Shown here: positions 17,565 to 26,577 of the stretch, one piece after another
Numbering within the stretch: position 1 is the first letter of the stretch
How the letters are laid out: each line of letters starts with the position of its first letter
NCBI RefSeq assembly: GCF_002752675.1
Contig: NZ_CP024608.1
Span: 4,774,001-4,838,000 of the forward strand
DNA from: Massilia violaceinigra
GTDB taxonomy: Bacteria; Pseudomonadota; Gammaproteobacteria; Burkholderiales; Burkholderiaceae_D
Length of the DNA: 64,000 bases
Reading direction: 5' to 3'
Made by a program: the position numbers and the translations under genes
The notes under the pieces: model-generated
What the model was told of the DNA's origin: nothing
Database searches by the model: none
Seen by the model: the letters and a program-made list of their open reading frames with translations, nothing else

Positions 17565-19472
17565 ATGGTTTCAGTCCGCCTTCCCGATGGTTCCGAGCGC
17601 CAGTTTGATGGCCCAGTCACCGTAGCCCAGGTCGCAGCCAGCATCGGTACAGGCCTGGCCAAAGCGGCGCTGGCCGGCAAAGTCGACGGCAAAGTCGTCG
17701 ATACCTCCTTCCTGATCGAGCAAAATGCCGATCTGGCCATCATCACCGATAAAGATCCGGAAGGCCTGGACGTGATTCGTCACTCCACCGCCCACTTGCT
17801 GGCCTACGCCGTCAAGGAGCTGTATCCGGAAGCGCAGGTCACCATCGGTCCGGTGATCGAGAATGGCTTCTTCTACGATTTCTCGTACAAGCGCCCGTTT
17901 ACGCCGGAAGATCTGGCGGCGATCGAAAAGAAAATGACCGAACTGGTCAAGAAAGACGAGAAAGTCACGCGCACCGTGCTGCCGCGCGACGAAGCGGTGG
18001 CGTACTTCAAGTCCATCGGCGAAGACTACAAGGCGGAAATCATTTCCTCGATTCCTGCCGGTGAAGACGTGTCGCTGTACGCCGAGGGCGGTTTTACCGA
18101 CCTGTGCCGCGGCCCGCACGTGCCCAACACCGGCAAGCTGAAAGTGTTCAAGCTGATGAAAGTGGCGGGCGCCTACTGGCGCGGCGACTCCAAGAACGAG
18201 ATGCTGCAGCGTATCTACGGCACCGCCTGGCTCAAGAAGGAAGATCAGGAACTCTACCTGCACAATCTGGAAGAGGCGGAAAAGCGCGACCACCGCAAGC
18301 TGGGCAAGGCGCTCGACTTCTTCCACTTCCAGGATGAAGCGCCGGGCTTGATCTTCTGGCATCCGAAGGGCTGGTCGATCTGGCAACAGGTTGAGCAATA
18401 CATGCGCAATGTGTACCAGGTCAATGGCTACCAGGAAGTGAAAGCGCCGCAAATCCTGGACCGCGGCCTGTGGGAAAAGACCGGTCACTGGGATAACTAT
18501 CGCGACAATATGTTCGTCACCGAGTCGGAAAACCGCTCGTATGCGCTGAAGCCGATGAATTGCCCTGGCCACATCCAGATTTTCAATTCCGGCATGAAGA
18601 GCTACCGCGACTTGCCGCTGCGCTACGGCGAGTTCGGCCAGTGCCACCGCAACGAGCCGTCCGGCGCGCTGCACGGCATGATGCGCGTACGCGGCTTTAC
18701 CCAGGATGACGGTCACATTTTCTGTACCGATGAGCAGATTCCGGGCGAAGTGGCGGCCTTCCACGCGCAGGCGATGGAAGTCTACACCGCGTTCGGCTTT
18801 GACAATATCGATGTCAAGCTGGCCCTGCGTCCGGACAGCCGCATCGGCAGCGAGGAAAGCTGGGATATCGCCGAAGAGTCGCTGCGCAGCGCGCTGCGTG
18901 CCTGCGGCGTCTCCTGGACCGAGTTGCCGGGCGAGGGCGCGTTCTACGGTCCGAAGATCGAATACCACCTGAAAGACAGCCTGGGCCGCGCATGGCAGGT
19001 CGGCACGGTGCAGATCGACCCGTCGATGCCGGGCCGCCTGGGCGCCGAGTACACGGCTCCCGACAACACCAAGAAGGTGCCGGTCATGCTGCACCGCGCG
19101 ATCGTCGGTTCGCTGGAGCGTTTCATCGGCATCCTGATCGAAAACTACGCCGGCGCGATGCCGCTGTGGCTGGCGCCGGTGCAGGTGGCGGTGCTCAATA
19201 TTTCGGACGCGCAGGCCGACTACACCCAGGAAATCGCAACGAAGTTGCGCAAGCTGGGGTACCGCGTTCACGCTGATTTGCGCAACGAGAAAATTACGTT
19301 TAAAATACGTGAACATTCCGTCCAAAAACTGCCGTACATCCTCGTGATTGGCGACAAGGAACGGGATGCCAACACTGTGGCCGTGCGAGCTCGTGGCAAT
19401 GTCGATTTGGGCGTAATGTCCATCGATGCCCTGGTGGAGCGCCTCAAACACGAGGTCGATTCCAAAGCTTGA
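17565..19472 (+). CDS. thrS: Threonine--tRNA ligase
   Basis: A 635-residue class II synthetase that charges tRNA-Thr. Domains in order: TGS domain (residues 1-61, [14 protein letters not shown]), editing domain with [11 protein letters not shown] and a CRGPHVP-type motif, catalytic core with [10 protein letters not shown] and class II motifs including FRNEPSG-like [11 protein letters not shown], and a C-terminal anticodon-binding domain. The Zn ligands (Cys in MNCPGH, later His residues) are present. The start at 17565 has AGGAGA 6 bases upstream; the open frame to 17505 lacks a good site. First gene of the conserved thrS-infC-rpmI-rplT-pheST-ihfA block. Confidence 0.98.
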   Translation: MVSVRLPDGSERQFDGPVTVAQVAASIGTGLAKAALAGKVDGKVVDTSFLIEQNADLAIITDKDPEGLDVIRHSTAHLLAYAVKELYPEAQVTIGPVIENGFFYDFSYKRPFTPEDLAAIEKKMTELVKKDEKVTRTVLPRDEAVAYFKSIGEDYKAEIISSIPAGEDVSLYAEGGFTDLCRGPHVPNTGKLKVFKLMKVAGAYWRGDSKNEMLQRIYGTAWLKKEDQELYLHNLEEAEKRDHRKLGKALDFFHFQDEAPGLIFWHPKGWSIWQQVEQYMRNVYQVNGYQEVKAPQILDRGLWEKTGHWDNYRDNMFVTESENRSYALKPMNCPGHIQIFNSGMKSYRDLPLRYGEFGQCHRNEPSGALHGMMRVRGFTQDDGHIFCTDEQIPGEVAAFHAQAMEVYTAFGFDNIDVKLALRPDSRIGSEESWDIAEESLRSALRACGVSWTELPGEGAFYGPKIEYHLKDSLGRAWQVGTVQIDPSMPGRLGAEYTAPDNTKKVPVMLHRAIVGSLERFIGILIENYAGAMPLWLAPVQVAVLNISDAQADYTQEIATKLRKLGYRVHADLRNEKITFKIREHSVQKLPYILVIGDKERDANTVAVRARGNVDLGVMSIDALVERLKHEVDSKA

Positions 19473-19522
19473 CGAGTTAATTCTCGACGCGGCTAATTCA
19501 TCAGATTTTAAAAGGAAACAAC

Positions 19523-20044
19523 ATAGCTACTGACAAGTCGCATCGCATCAATGGCGAAATCACCGCCCCCGAAATGCGTTTATCCGGGGTGGAAAACGAG
19601 CCGCTTGGCATTGTGAGCCTGGCTGAGGCTTTTCGTCTGGCCGAAGAAGCGAACGTAGATCTGGTGGAAATTGCGCCAACCGCGCAACCACCGGTATGCC
19701 GTCTGATGGACTACGGCAAGTTCAAATATTCGGAACAGAAGAAGGCGCACGAAGCCAAATTGAAGCAAAAGATCATTCTCGTGAAGGAAGTTAAATTCCG
19801 TCCGGGTACTGATGATGGCGATTACAATATCAAGCTGAAAAACCTGATGAAGTTCCTCGATGAGGGTGACAAAACCAAGATCACGCTGCGTTTCCGCGGC
19901 CGTGAGATGGCGCACCAGGACATCGGCTTCCGCATGCTGGAACGTTTGAAGGCCGATCTCGAGCCGTATGGCCAGGTCGAGCAGTTCCCGAAGATGGAAG
20001 GTCGTCAGATGATCATGATCCTCTCGCCGAAGAAGAAGAAATAA
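19523..20044 (+). CDS. infC: Translation initiation factor IF-3 (ATA start)
   Basis: A 173-residue IF-3 that binds the 30S subunit and checks start-codon pairing. The conserved N-terminus ([19 protein letters not shown]) begins immediately after an ATA codon at 19523, with AAGGAA 6 bases upstream; no ATG, GTG or TTG fits. Rare AUN start codons on infC are a known autoregulation device, since IF-3 itself discriminates against them. The first in-frame ATG (19574) would delete 17 conserved residues. Two IF-3 domains are joined by the Lys-rich linker region ([13 protein letters not shown]). Confidence 0.95.
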   Translation: MATDKSHRINGEITAPEMRLSGVENEPLGIVSLAEAFRLAEEANVDLVEIAPTAQPPVCRLMDYGKFKYSEQKKAHEAKLKQKIILVKEVKFRPGTDDGDYNIKLKNLMKFLDEGDKTKITLRFRGREMAHQDIGFRMLERLKADLEPYGQVEQFPKMEGRQMIMILSPKKKK

Positions 20045-20089
20045 GCAAAGAACGGGTTGCCCAGGCAGCTTGTGCAAAGAAGCGCCCCG

Positions 20090-20117
20090 CCACGCAAGTG
20101 CCAGGGGCGCTTTGTTT
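20090..20117 (+). terminator. Terminator after infC
   Basis: Perfect 9-bp stem AAGCGCCCC/GGGGCGCTT (20090-20098 with 20104-20112) followed by TTTGTTTT-type T-rich sequence. It implies that rpmI-rplT depend partly on read-through or on their own promoter. Confidence 0.8.
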
Positions 20118-20163
20118 TGTGGGTGTTCGCAGTTGACTCCGGATGCAACCGCCACCCTTAAAG

Positions 20164-20254
20164 CCGTCATCCCCGCGCAGGCGGGGATCCAAGCCTGTTC
20201 CGTAGCCGATGGCTATGCCGCGAACTTGGATCCCCGCCTGCGCGGGGATGACGG
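20164..20254. repeat. REP-like inverted repeat pair
   Basis: Two 30-base arms (20164-20193 and 20225-20254) are perfect reverse complements, separated by 31 bases. Each arm has its own internal palindrome CCCCGC-GCAG-GCGGGG and the form GTCATCCCCGCGCAGGCGGGG, like the small palindromic intergenic repeats common in proteobacteria. A diverged copy was interrupted by the insertion sequence at 57471-58930. The rest of the 429-base gap 20045-20473 holds the infC terminator and the rpmI leader, and no gene. Confidence 0.85.
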
Positions 20255-20450
20255 TTCTGCGGGAATGGGGGGGGCAGAGACAGCCGGTACGCGAATTTAT
20301 ACCCCAAAGAAACTTTGCCCCCTACAAGCTTGCATTTGCAGGCAGTTTCTGTGTTATGATCTCCGGCTTCCTCCTTCACTGGCGGAAGACAATGTGAAAG
20401 CAGGCATCTAAGTGCAGCACAGCGTTGCCACCTGCAATCCTATAATGGAG

Positions 20451-20466
20451 CTGTCCGGAAGGACAG
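20451..20466 (+). promoter_or_regulatory. Hairpin over the rpmI ribosome-binding site
   Basis: CTGTCC-GGAA-GGACAG forms a 6-bp stem with a GNRA-type tetraloop. The rpmI Shine-Dalgarno sequence (AAGGA, 20459-20463) lies in the loop and 3' strand. A sequence TATAAT at 20441-20446 is just upstream but has no clear -35 partner. Confidence 0.45.
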
Positions 20467-20473
20467 AACTGCT

Positions 20474-20671
20474 ATGCCTAAAATGAAGACCAAAAGCTCC
20501 GCGAAGAAGCGTTTTCGCGTGCGTCCAGGTGGAACCGTTAAATCGGGTCACGCTTTCAAACGTCACATCCTGACCAAGAAAACCACCAAGAGCAAGCGCC
20601 AACTGCGCGGAATCACGAACGTCGATGCAGCGGATGTCAAGTCCGTCATGCGTATGATGCCGTCGGCTTAA
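20474..20671 (+). CDS. rpmI: 50S ribosomal protein L35
   Basis: A 65-residue basic protein beginning [20 protein letters not shown], the conserved L35 start. It is a late-assembling large-subunit protein and full family length. It follows infC and precedes rplT by 27 bases. The ribosome-binding site is inside a small hairpin (20451-20466), which may matter for autoregulation of this operon. Confidence 0.98.
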   Translation: MPKMKTKSSAKKRFRVRPGGTVKSGHAFKRHILTKKTTKSKRQLRGITNVDAADVKSVMRMMPSA

Positions 20672-20698
20672 TCTCACCACTCAATTTAAGGAGTTACT

Positions 20699-21058
20699 AT
20701 GCCTAGAGTAAAACGTGGGGTTACAGCTCGTGCCCGTCATAAGAAAATTCTTGTACAAGCTAAAGGCTACCGTGGTCGCCGCAGCCGTGTATACCGTGTT
20801 GCCAAGCAAGCAGTCATGCGCGCTGGCCAATACGCTTACCGCGATCGCCGCAACAAGAAACGCGTATTCCGCCGCCTGTGGATCGCCCGTATCAACGCCG
20901 CTTCCCGTGAGCATGGCGTGACGTACAGCGTATTCATGAACGGCCTGAAAAAAGCATCTATCGAACTGGACCGTAAAGTCCTGGCCGATATGGCTGTGAT
21001 GGACAAGCCGGCGTTCGCCGCGATTGTCGCAGCAGTGAAAGCCAAGATCGCTGCGTAA
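20699..21058 (+). CDS. rplT: 50S ribosomal protein L20
   Basis: A 119-residue, strongly basic L20 ([20 protein letters not shown]), which binds 23S rRNA early in large-subunit assembly. In enterics L20 also represses translation of rpmI-rplT. AAGGAG lies 9 bases before the ATG. Full length; followed by a terminator-like hairpin at 21103. Confidence 0.98.
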   Translation: MPRVKRGVTARARHKKILVQAKGYRGRRSRVYRVAKQAVMRAGQYAYRDRRNKKRVFRRLWIARINAASREHGVTYSVFMNGLKKASIELDRKVLADMAVMDKPAFAAIVAAVKAKIAA

Positions 21059-21102
21059 GCAATGATCGATGCAAGCGTCGCCCCCGGGTGGCGCGAAAAG
21101 AG

Positions 21103-21135
21103 CGGGGCAGAGGTTCAAACCTGTGCCCCGTTTTT
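21103..21135 (+). terminator. Terminator/attenuator-like hairpin between rplT and pheS
   Basis: CGGGGCA(G)AGG pairs with CCT(G)TGCCCCG, followed by TTTTT at 21131-21135. It sits 48 bases before pheS, so it may end the ribosomal-protein transcript or partly limit read-through into pheST. No Phe-rich leader peptide was seen. Confidence 0.75.
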
Positions 21136-21182
21136 GATTGTGGCGCGTGCGCCAGTCCCGCTCAACAGGAAAAAAACATCGC

Positions 21183-22199
21183 ATGAACTCCCTGGAAGAA
21201 CTCGTCGTCTCGGCACAGGCTGACTTTATCGCCGCCGAAGATGCTGCCGCACTGGAAAACGCCAAAGCCAAGTACCTTGGCAAGACTGGCCAGATCACCG
21301 AGCAAATGAAGGGCCTGGGCAAGCTCGACCCGGAACAGAAAAAGGCCCAGGGCGCGCTGATCAACGCCGCCAAGGTCCAGATCGAAAACGCCCTGACCGC
21401 ACGGCGCGATGCGCTGGCCAATGCCCAGCTCGAAGAGCGTCTGAACGCCGAAGCGATCGACATCACCCTGCCGGGCCGCGGCCGCTCGGGCGGCGGTATC
21501 CACCCGGTGATGCGTACCTGGGAACGAGTTGAGGAAATCTTCCGCTCGATCGGTTTCGATGTGGCCGACGGCCCCGAAATCGAGACCGACTGGACCAATT
21601 TCACGGCGCTCAACAGCCCGGAAAACCACCCGGCCCGCTCGATGCAGGACACCTTCTACATCGAAGGCAACGACAGCACCGGCAAACCGCTGCTGCTGCG
21701 CACCCACACCAGCCCGATGCAGGTGCGCTACGCGCGCACCCATACGCCGCCGATCAAGGTGATCGCGCCCGGCCGCACCTACCGCGTCGACAGCGATGCG
21801 ACCCACTCGCCGATGTTCCACCAGGTCGAAGGCCTGTGGATCGCCGAAGACATTTCGTTCGCCGACCTGAAGGGCGTGTACCTGAACTTCGTCAAGGCCT
21901 TCTTCGAGACCGACGACCTGCAGGTGCGCTTCCGTCCGTCGTACTTCCCGTTTACCGAACCGTCGGCCGAGATCGACATTGCCTTCGGCAGCGGTCCGCT
22001 CAAGGGCCGCTGGCTGGAAGTATCGGGCGCCGGCCAGGTGCACCCGACCGTGGTGCGCAACTTCGGGCTCGACCCTGAAAAATTCATCGGCTTCGCGTTC
22101 GGCTCCGGCCTCGAGCGCCTGACGATGCTGCGTTACGGGATCAACGACCTGCGCCTGTTCTACGAAGGCGACCTGCGCTTCCTGAAGCAATTTAACTAA
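21183..22199 (+). CDS. pheS: Phenylalanine--tRNA ligase alpha subunit
   Basis: A 338-residue catalytic subunit of the alpha2-beta2 PheRS. An N-terminal coiled-coil arm (residues 1-90) contacts tRNA; the class II core follows, with [40 protein letters not shown] and the C-terminal [11 protein letters not shown] motif 3. The start at 21183 (MNSLEELV) follows an A-rich stretch; the open frame to 21138 has no family similarity. The pheT start is 17 bases downstream. Confidence 0.98.
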   Translation: MNSLEELVVSAQADFIAAEDAAALENAKAKYLGKTGQITEQMKGLGKLDPEQKKAQGALINAAKVQIENALTARRDALANAQLEERLNAEAIDITLPGRGRSGGGIHPVMRTWERVEEIFRSIGFDVADGPEIETDWTNFTALNSPENHPARSMQDTFYIEGNDSTGKPLLLRTHTSPMQVRYARTHTPPIKVIAPGRTYRVDSDATHSPMFHQVEGLWIAEDISFADLKGVYLNFVKAFFETDDLQVRFRPSYFPFTEPSAEIDIAFGSGPLKGRWLEVSGAGQVHPTVVRNFGLDPEKFIGFAFGSGLERLTMLRYGINDLRLFYEGDLRFLKQFN

Positions 22200-22216
22200 T
22201 TCAAGGTTCACTGATT

Positions 22217-24643
22217 ATGCAATTTTCCGAAAATTGGCTCCGTACCATGGTCGATCCGAAGATGACTTCGGATGAACTGGCTCACCTGCTGACCATGTCC
22301 GGCCTGGAAGTGGAAGAAGTCGAAGCGGTCGCGCCGCCATTCTCGAACGTGGTCGTGGCCGAAGTGCTGGAAGTGGCCAAGCACCCGAACGCGGACCGCC
22401 TGAACGTGTGCAAGGTCAACGTCGGCACCGGCACCTTGCTCAACATCGTGTGCGGCGCGCCCAACGTGCGCGCCGGCATGAAGGCCATCTGCGCCATGGC
22501 CGGCGCGATCCTGCCGCCGGGCGCGGACGGCAAGCCGTTCGCGATCAAGGTCGGCGAGCTGCGCGGCGTGGAATCGCAGGGCATGATGTGCTCGGCCAAG
22601 GAATTGAAACTGTCCGAGGAAAGCAGCGGCCTGATGGAGCTGCCGGAAGATGCGCCGGTCGGCCAGAACATCCGCGACTACCTCGCCCTGAACGACCTCA
22701 AGTTCACCATCAAGCTCACCCCGAACAAGGCGGACTGCCTGTCGGTGCTGGGCGTGGCGCGCGAAGTGTCGGCCCTGACCGGCACCCCATTGACCTTGCC
22801 GCAGACCCGCTCGGTGCCGGTCAACGGCAGCGAAATCCTGCCGGTGAAGATCAGCGCGCCGGACCTGTGCGGCCGCTTTTCGGGCCGCGTCATCCGCGGC
22901 CTGAACGCCAGGGCAGCCACGCCGGACTGGATCAAGCAGCGCCTCGAGCGCAGCGGCCAGCGTCCGCTGTCGGCCCTGGTCGATATTTCCAATTACGTCA
23001 TGCTGGAACTGGGCCGTCCCTCGCACGTGTTCGACATGGACAAGATCCATGGGGCGCTGGATGTGCGCTGGGGTAAGAAGGGCGAGTCCCTCAAGCTCCT
23101 CAACGGCAATACCGTGGACGTGGACGACTGGGTCGGCGTGATCGCCGACGACAAGGAACTCGAATCGCTGGCCGGCATCATGGGCGGCGATTCTACCTCG
23201 GTCACCTTAGAGACCACCAATATCTACCTGGAAGCGGCGTTCTGGTGGCCGAACGCCATCCAGGGCCGCGCGCGCCGGTTCAATTTTTCGACCGATGCGG
23301 CGCACCGCTTCGAGCGCGGCGTCGATTTCGCCACGACCGTCGAGCACATCGAGCGCATCACCGCGCTGATCGTCGAAATCTGCGGCACTGTGGACACCGT
23401 GGTCAGCCCGATCGACGACCAGATCGTCAACGTGCCGTTGCCGAAAGCGGTCACCCTGCGCACCGCGCGCGCGCAACAGGTGATCGGCGTGCCGATCACC
23501 GACGCCATGGTGGCCGACATTTTCACGCGCCTGGGCCTGCCGTTCACGCAGGAACCCGGCCTGTTCGCCGTGACCGCGCCGACCTACCGTTTCGACATCG
23601 AAATCGAGGAAGACCTGATCGAGGAAGTGGCGCGCGTGTACGGCTTCGAGAACATCCCGGCCTTGCCGCCGGTGGCCGCCAGCCAGATGATCATCGCGCC
23701 GGAAAACACCCGGTCCCTGTTCGCCGTGCGCCACCAGCTGGCCGACCTCGGTTACCAGGAAGTGGTGAACATGAGTTTCGTCGATTCCGCATGGGAAACC
23801 GACTTCTCGGACAATACCGACCAGATCAAGCTGGTCAATCCGATCGCCAGCCAGATGAACGTGATGCGTTCCTCGCTGATCGGCTCGCTGGTGGCCAATG
23901 TGCGCTATAACCTGAACCGCAAGGCGGGCAGGGTGCGCGCATTTGAAGTGGGCGCGATCTTCCGCCGCAATGCGCAAGCGCTTGATGGTCCGCTGTCGGT
24001 GGCCGGTTTCGACCAGCCCAAGCGCGTGGCCGGCATCGCCTACGGTCCGGCGCTGGACGAACAATGGTCGCTCAAGTCGGCACCAGTCGATTATTTCGAT
24101 GTCAAAGCCGATGTGGAAGCCCTGTTCGCGCCGCGCACCCTGCGTTTCGTGAAGACGGCCCATCCGGCCCTGCATCCGGGACGCTCGGCTGTCATCGAGC
24201 TCGACGGCAAGGAAATCGGCTTTATCGGCGAACTGCACCCGCGCTGGCTGCAAAAGTACGATTTGCCGCAGGCGCCGGTCTTGTTCGAGCTGGATGCGAT
24301 TGCGTTGCAGCAACGATCCGTGCCAAAATATGAAGAGATCTCGAAATTCCCGGGCGCCACGCGCGACCTGGCTTTCGTGGTCAAAAACACGGTGGCGGCG
24401 CAGGACCTGCTCGATGCTTTTGCCGCGAAGCTGCAGGTAAATCCAGCTGGAAAGATTGTGCAAGCCATTGTTTTGTTTGATGAATATCGCGGAAAAGGGA
24501 TCGAGCCCGACGAAAAAAGCCTTGCTTTCCGCTTTGGCTTGCAAGATACTCAAACCACCCTGCAGGACGATGTGGTCGAAGGCGTCATGAAGGCGCTGGC
24601 GGCGTCGGCCCAGCAGAAACATGACGCGAAGCTGCGTTCATAA
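22217..24643 (+). CDS. pheT: Phenylalanine--tRNA ligase beta subunit
   Basis: An 808-residue PheRS beta subunit. Domains in order: N-terminal B1 and the EMAP-like tRNA-binding region (about residues 40-150, with [12 protein letters not shown]), the B3/B4 editing region (about 210-390), B5 (about 405-475), the inactive class II-like core, and a C-terminal ferredoxin-fold anticodon-binding domain (from about 715, [18 protein letters not shown]). Length is usual for bacteria (~800). It forms the heterotetramer with PheS, edits mischarged Tyr-tRNA-Phe, and is co-transcribed with pheS. Confidence 0.98.
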   Translation: MQFSENWLRTMVDPKMTSDELAHLLTMSGLEVEEVEAVAPPFSNVVVAEVLEVAKHPNADRLNVCKVNVGTGTLLNIVCGAPNVRAGMKAICAMAGAILPPGADGKPFAIKVGELRGVESQGMMCSAKELKLSEESSGLMELPEDAPVGQNIRDYLALNDLKFTIKLTPNKADCLSVLGVAREVSALTGTPLTLPQTRSVPVNGSEILPVKISAPDLCGRFSGRVIRGLNARAATPDWIKQRLERSGQRPLSALVDISNYVMLELGRPSHVFDMDKIHGALDVRWGKKGESLKLLNGNTVDVDDWVGVIADDKELESLAGIMGGDSTSVTLETTNIYLEAAFWWPNAIQGRARRFNFSTDAAHRFERGVDFATTVEHIERITALIVEICGTVDTVVSPIDDQIVNVPLPKAVTLRTARAQQVIGVPITDAMVADIFTRLGLPFTQEPGLFAVTAPTYRFDIEIEEDLIEEVARVYGFENIPALPPVAASQMIIAPENTRSLFAVRHQLADLGYQEVVNMSFVDSAWETDFSDNTDQIKLVNPIASQMNVMRSSLIGSLVANVRYNLNRKAGRVRAFEVGAIFRRNAQALDGPLSVAGFDQPKRVAGIAYGPALDEQWSLKSAPVDYFDVKADVEALFAPRTLRFVKTAHPALHPGRSAVIELDGKEIGFIGELHPRWLQKYDLPQAPVLFELDAIALQQRSVPKYEEISKFPGATRDLAFVVKNTVAAQDLLDAFAAKLQVNPAGKIVQAIVLFDEYRGKGIEPDEKSLAFRFGLQDTQTTLQDDVVEGVMKALAASAQQKHDAKLRS

Positions 24644-24750
24644 CCGATCCCACGAGCAGTAACGATACGAGGCAGGGCTGTAAAATTAATAACAACGACG
24701 TTGATTCCGCCGTACTCCAGTCGGCGCTGGCAGCCGACCTGCACCGTGCG

Positions 24751-25098
24751 ATGCAGGTCGCCAGGGTTCGCCAGGACGCTGAGAAGAATCTCCCGACCCT
24801 GACCAAGGCCGAGCTGGCCGAACTGCTGTTCGAGCAGGTCGGCCTGAACAAGCGCGAAGCCAAGGACATGGTCGAGACCTTCTTCGACGAGATCAGGAAT
24901 GCCCTCGAGCGTGGCGAAGCGGTGAAGTTGTCCGGCTTCGGCAACTTCCAGCTGCGCGACAAGCCGCAGCGGCCCGGCCGCAATCCCAAGACCGGTGAAG
25001 AAATCCCGATCACGGCGCGCCGCGTCGTGACCTTCCACGCCAGCCAGAAGCTCAAGGGCATGGTCGAAGAAACCAGCCCGATGGCGCGCGCCGCCTAA
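24751..25098 (+). CDS. ihfA: Integration host factor alpha subunit
   Basis: A 115-residue IHF-alpha, the DNA-bending nucleoid protein that pairs with IHF-beta. The core [20 protein letters not shown] through the DNA-binding arm [14 protein letters not shown] is fully conserved. The ATG at 24751 gives 15 residues ahead of the core. The frame stays open upstream with a sensible coding pattern ([21 protein letters not shown]) back to an ATT at 24685, so the true N-terminus may be longer, as in other Burkholderiales. It follows pheT, the usual order. Confidence 0.95.
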   Translation: MQVARVRQDAEKNLPTLTKAELAELLFEQVGLNKREAKDMVETFFDEIRNALERGEAVKLSGFGNFQLRDKPQRPGRNPKTGEEIPITARRVVTFHASQKLKGMVEETSPMARAA

Positions 25099-25107
25099 AG
25101 TGAACCG

Positions 25108-25527
25108 ATGAACGATCGTGCGAGCAAGGCTGATCTGATCGTGCTGCCGGCCATCCCGGCCAAGCGCTATTTCACGATCGGGGAAGTGAGCGAGTTGTGC
25201 GGCGTCAAACCGCACGTACTTCGTTACTGGGAGCAGGAATTTACCCAGCTTAAACCGGTCAAACGACGTGGAAACCGCCGCTATTACCAGCACCACGAGG
25301 TGTTGTTGATCCGTCGTATCCGCGAACTGTTGTACGAACAAGGCTTTACGATCAGTGGTGCGCGCAATAAACTCGATAGCCGCATTGGCGGACTGCTTGC
25401 GCCACCGTGTGACGACGACGCCGACGCGGCGGCGCTTGACGCCGTGGCGGCGCCGCCCGAGCTCGACCGGGCCGTGATCCGCAGCGAACTGGTCGCCATT
25501 CTAGCCCTGCTCAAAGGCCCGGGCTAG
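25108..25527 (+). CDS. MerR-family transcriptional regulator
   Basis: A 139-residue regulator with an N-terminal MerR winged helix-turn-helix (KRYFTIGEVSELCGVKPHVL then RYWEQEF, and a wing KRRGNRRYY). No metal-binding Cys pattern is seen in the C-terminal part, which is short and acidic. It is the conserved partner gene directly downstream of ihfA in proteobacteria; its target is not established. The ATG lies 9 bases after the ihfA stop. The 205-base gap that follows shows no tRNA or gene. Confidence 0.92.
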   Translation: MNDRASKADLIVLPAIPAKRYFTIGEVSELCGVKPHVLRYWEQEFTQLKPVKRRGNRRYYQHHEVLLIRRIRELLYEQGFTISGARNKLDSRIGGLLAPPCDDDADAAALDAVAAPPELDRAVIRSELVAILALLKGPG

Positions 25528-25629
25528 AACGGCGGCCGTGTCCCGTCGCCGATCGCGGGGGCCTTGTGCCCCTTTGCTGTTTTTGAAGGCCGGTGTGAGC
25601 ACGCGGCGCCAGTGCGCTGTCATACGTGT

Positions 25630-25657
25630 TTGTACTGAACAGCCAGAGTGCTAGAAT
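25630..25657 (+). promoter_or_regulatory. Possible sigma-70 promoter of the LuxR-type regulator
   Basis: TTGTAC (25630-25635), 16-base spacer, TAGAAT (25652-25657), about 76 bases before the start at 25733. It is a sequence match only. Confidence 0.4.
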
Positions 25658-25732
25658 ACTAACGCATGCGCAGTGCCGGGCGCGTGGTTTGCCTCGGCTC
25701 TTTCCTATGCAAGGATAATTTAAGGGAAGACA

Positions 25733-26365
25733 ATGATACGCGTTGCCATATGTGACGATCACCAGATAGTACGTGCAGGTTTTAAACAGATTTTTTCTTC
25801 GTCACCCGACTTCGATGTCGTGGCCGAAGGGGCAACCGGGCGCGAAGCGCTGGACATTGCACGCCGTGAAATTTGCGACGTGCTGCTGCTCGATATCGCC
25901 ATGCCGGACCAGAGCGGCATCGACATTCTGCGCACCATCCGCCAGGGGCAGCCGAACCTGCCGGTGCTGATTCTGTCCGGCTATCCGGCCCAGCAATATG
26001 CGCTGAACCTGTTCAAGATGGGCGCCAACGGCTACCTGAACAAGGAATGCGAGGCCGACGAGCTCAAGACGGCGGTGCGTACCGTGTTCCAGGGCCGCCG
26101 CTACGTCAGCTCGACCGTCGGCGAATTGCTGGCCCAGAGCTTCGACCGCGATCCCAACACGGCGCTGCACACCGAGCTGTCGGACCGCGAGTTCCAGGTG
26201 TTCCTGCGCCTGGCCAAGGGCGCGACCGTGTCCGACATCGGTGTTGCCCTCTCGCTCAGCATCAAGACCGTGTCGACCTACCGCACGCGGATCATGGAAA
26301 AAATGGGCTTGCAGTCGAACAGCGACCTGACCTATTACGCCATGAAAAACAACCTGCTCGACTGA
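25733..26365 (+). CDS. NarL/FixJ-type response regulator
   Basis: A 210-residue response regulator. Receiver domain: residues 1-120, with the acidic pair in ICDDH, phospho-acceptor Asp54 (LLLDIAMPD) and Lys in NKECEADE. A LuxR-type helix-turn-helix occupies about residues 148-205 (LSDREFQVFLRLAKGATVSD, then LSLSIKTVSTYRTRIMEKMG). The gene precedes a HisKA_3 histidine kinase by ~210 bases in the same direction, so the two probably form a two-component pair. Targets are unknown. Confidence 0.93.
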   Translation: MIRVAICDDHQIVRAGFKQIFSSSPDFDVVAEGATGREALDIARREICDVLLLDIAMPDQSGIDILRTIRQGQPNLPVLILSGYPAQQYALNLFKMGANGYLNKECEADELKTAVRTVFQGRRYVSSTVGELLAQSFDRDPNTALHTELSDREFQVFLRLAKGATVSDIGVALSLSIKTVSTYRTRIMEKMGLQSNSDLTYYAMKNNLLD

Positions 26366-26577
26366 TCCTCCGGCGCGCTTGCCGCGGCCCCGCCCGGCTC
26401 CGCCGCCCGGTCCGGCCATGCTGCCCTGCCACCCGGCGGGGCGCCGCCATCTCCGCCGCGCAGTGCGCGCGCACCTGACCGTCACCGCCCCCTACGGTCC
26501 AGCTCGGCTGCGCCCCGGCAATTCCCGGACTATAATTGCCCCAAGCCGGCTCTGCAGTGCGCAAAAGGATTTTCAGG

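Noticed and set aside
17571..19451. A 626-codon open frame on the minus strand across thrS.
   Set aside because: Antisense to a certain gene; no domain or repeat is recognised; arises from GC bias.
20418..20446. TATAAT at 20441-20446 as a promoter for rpmI.
   Set aside because: No -35 element at the right distance, and a start site here would fall inside the hairpin over the ribosome-binding site.
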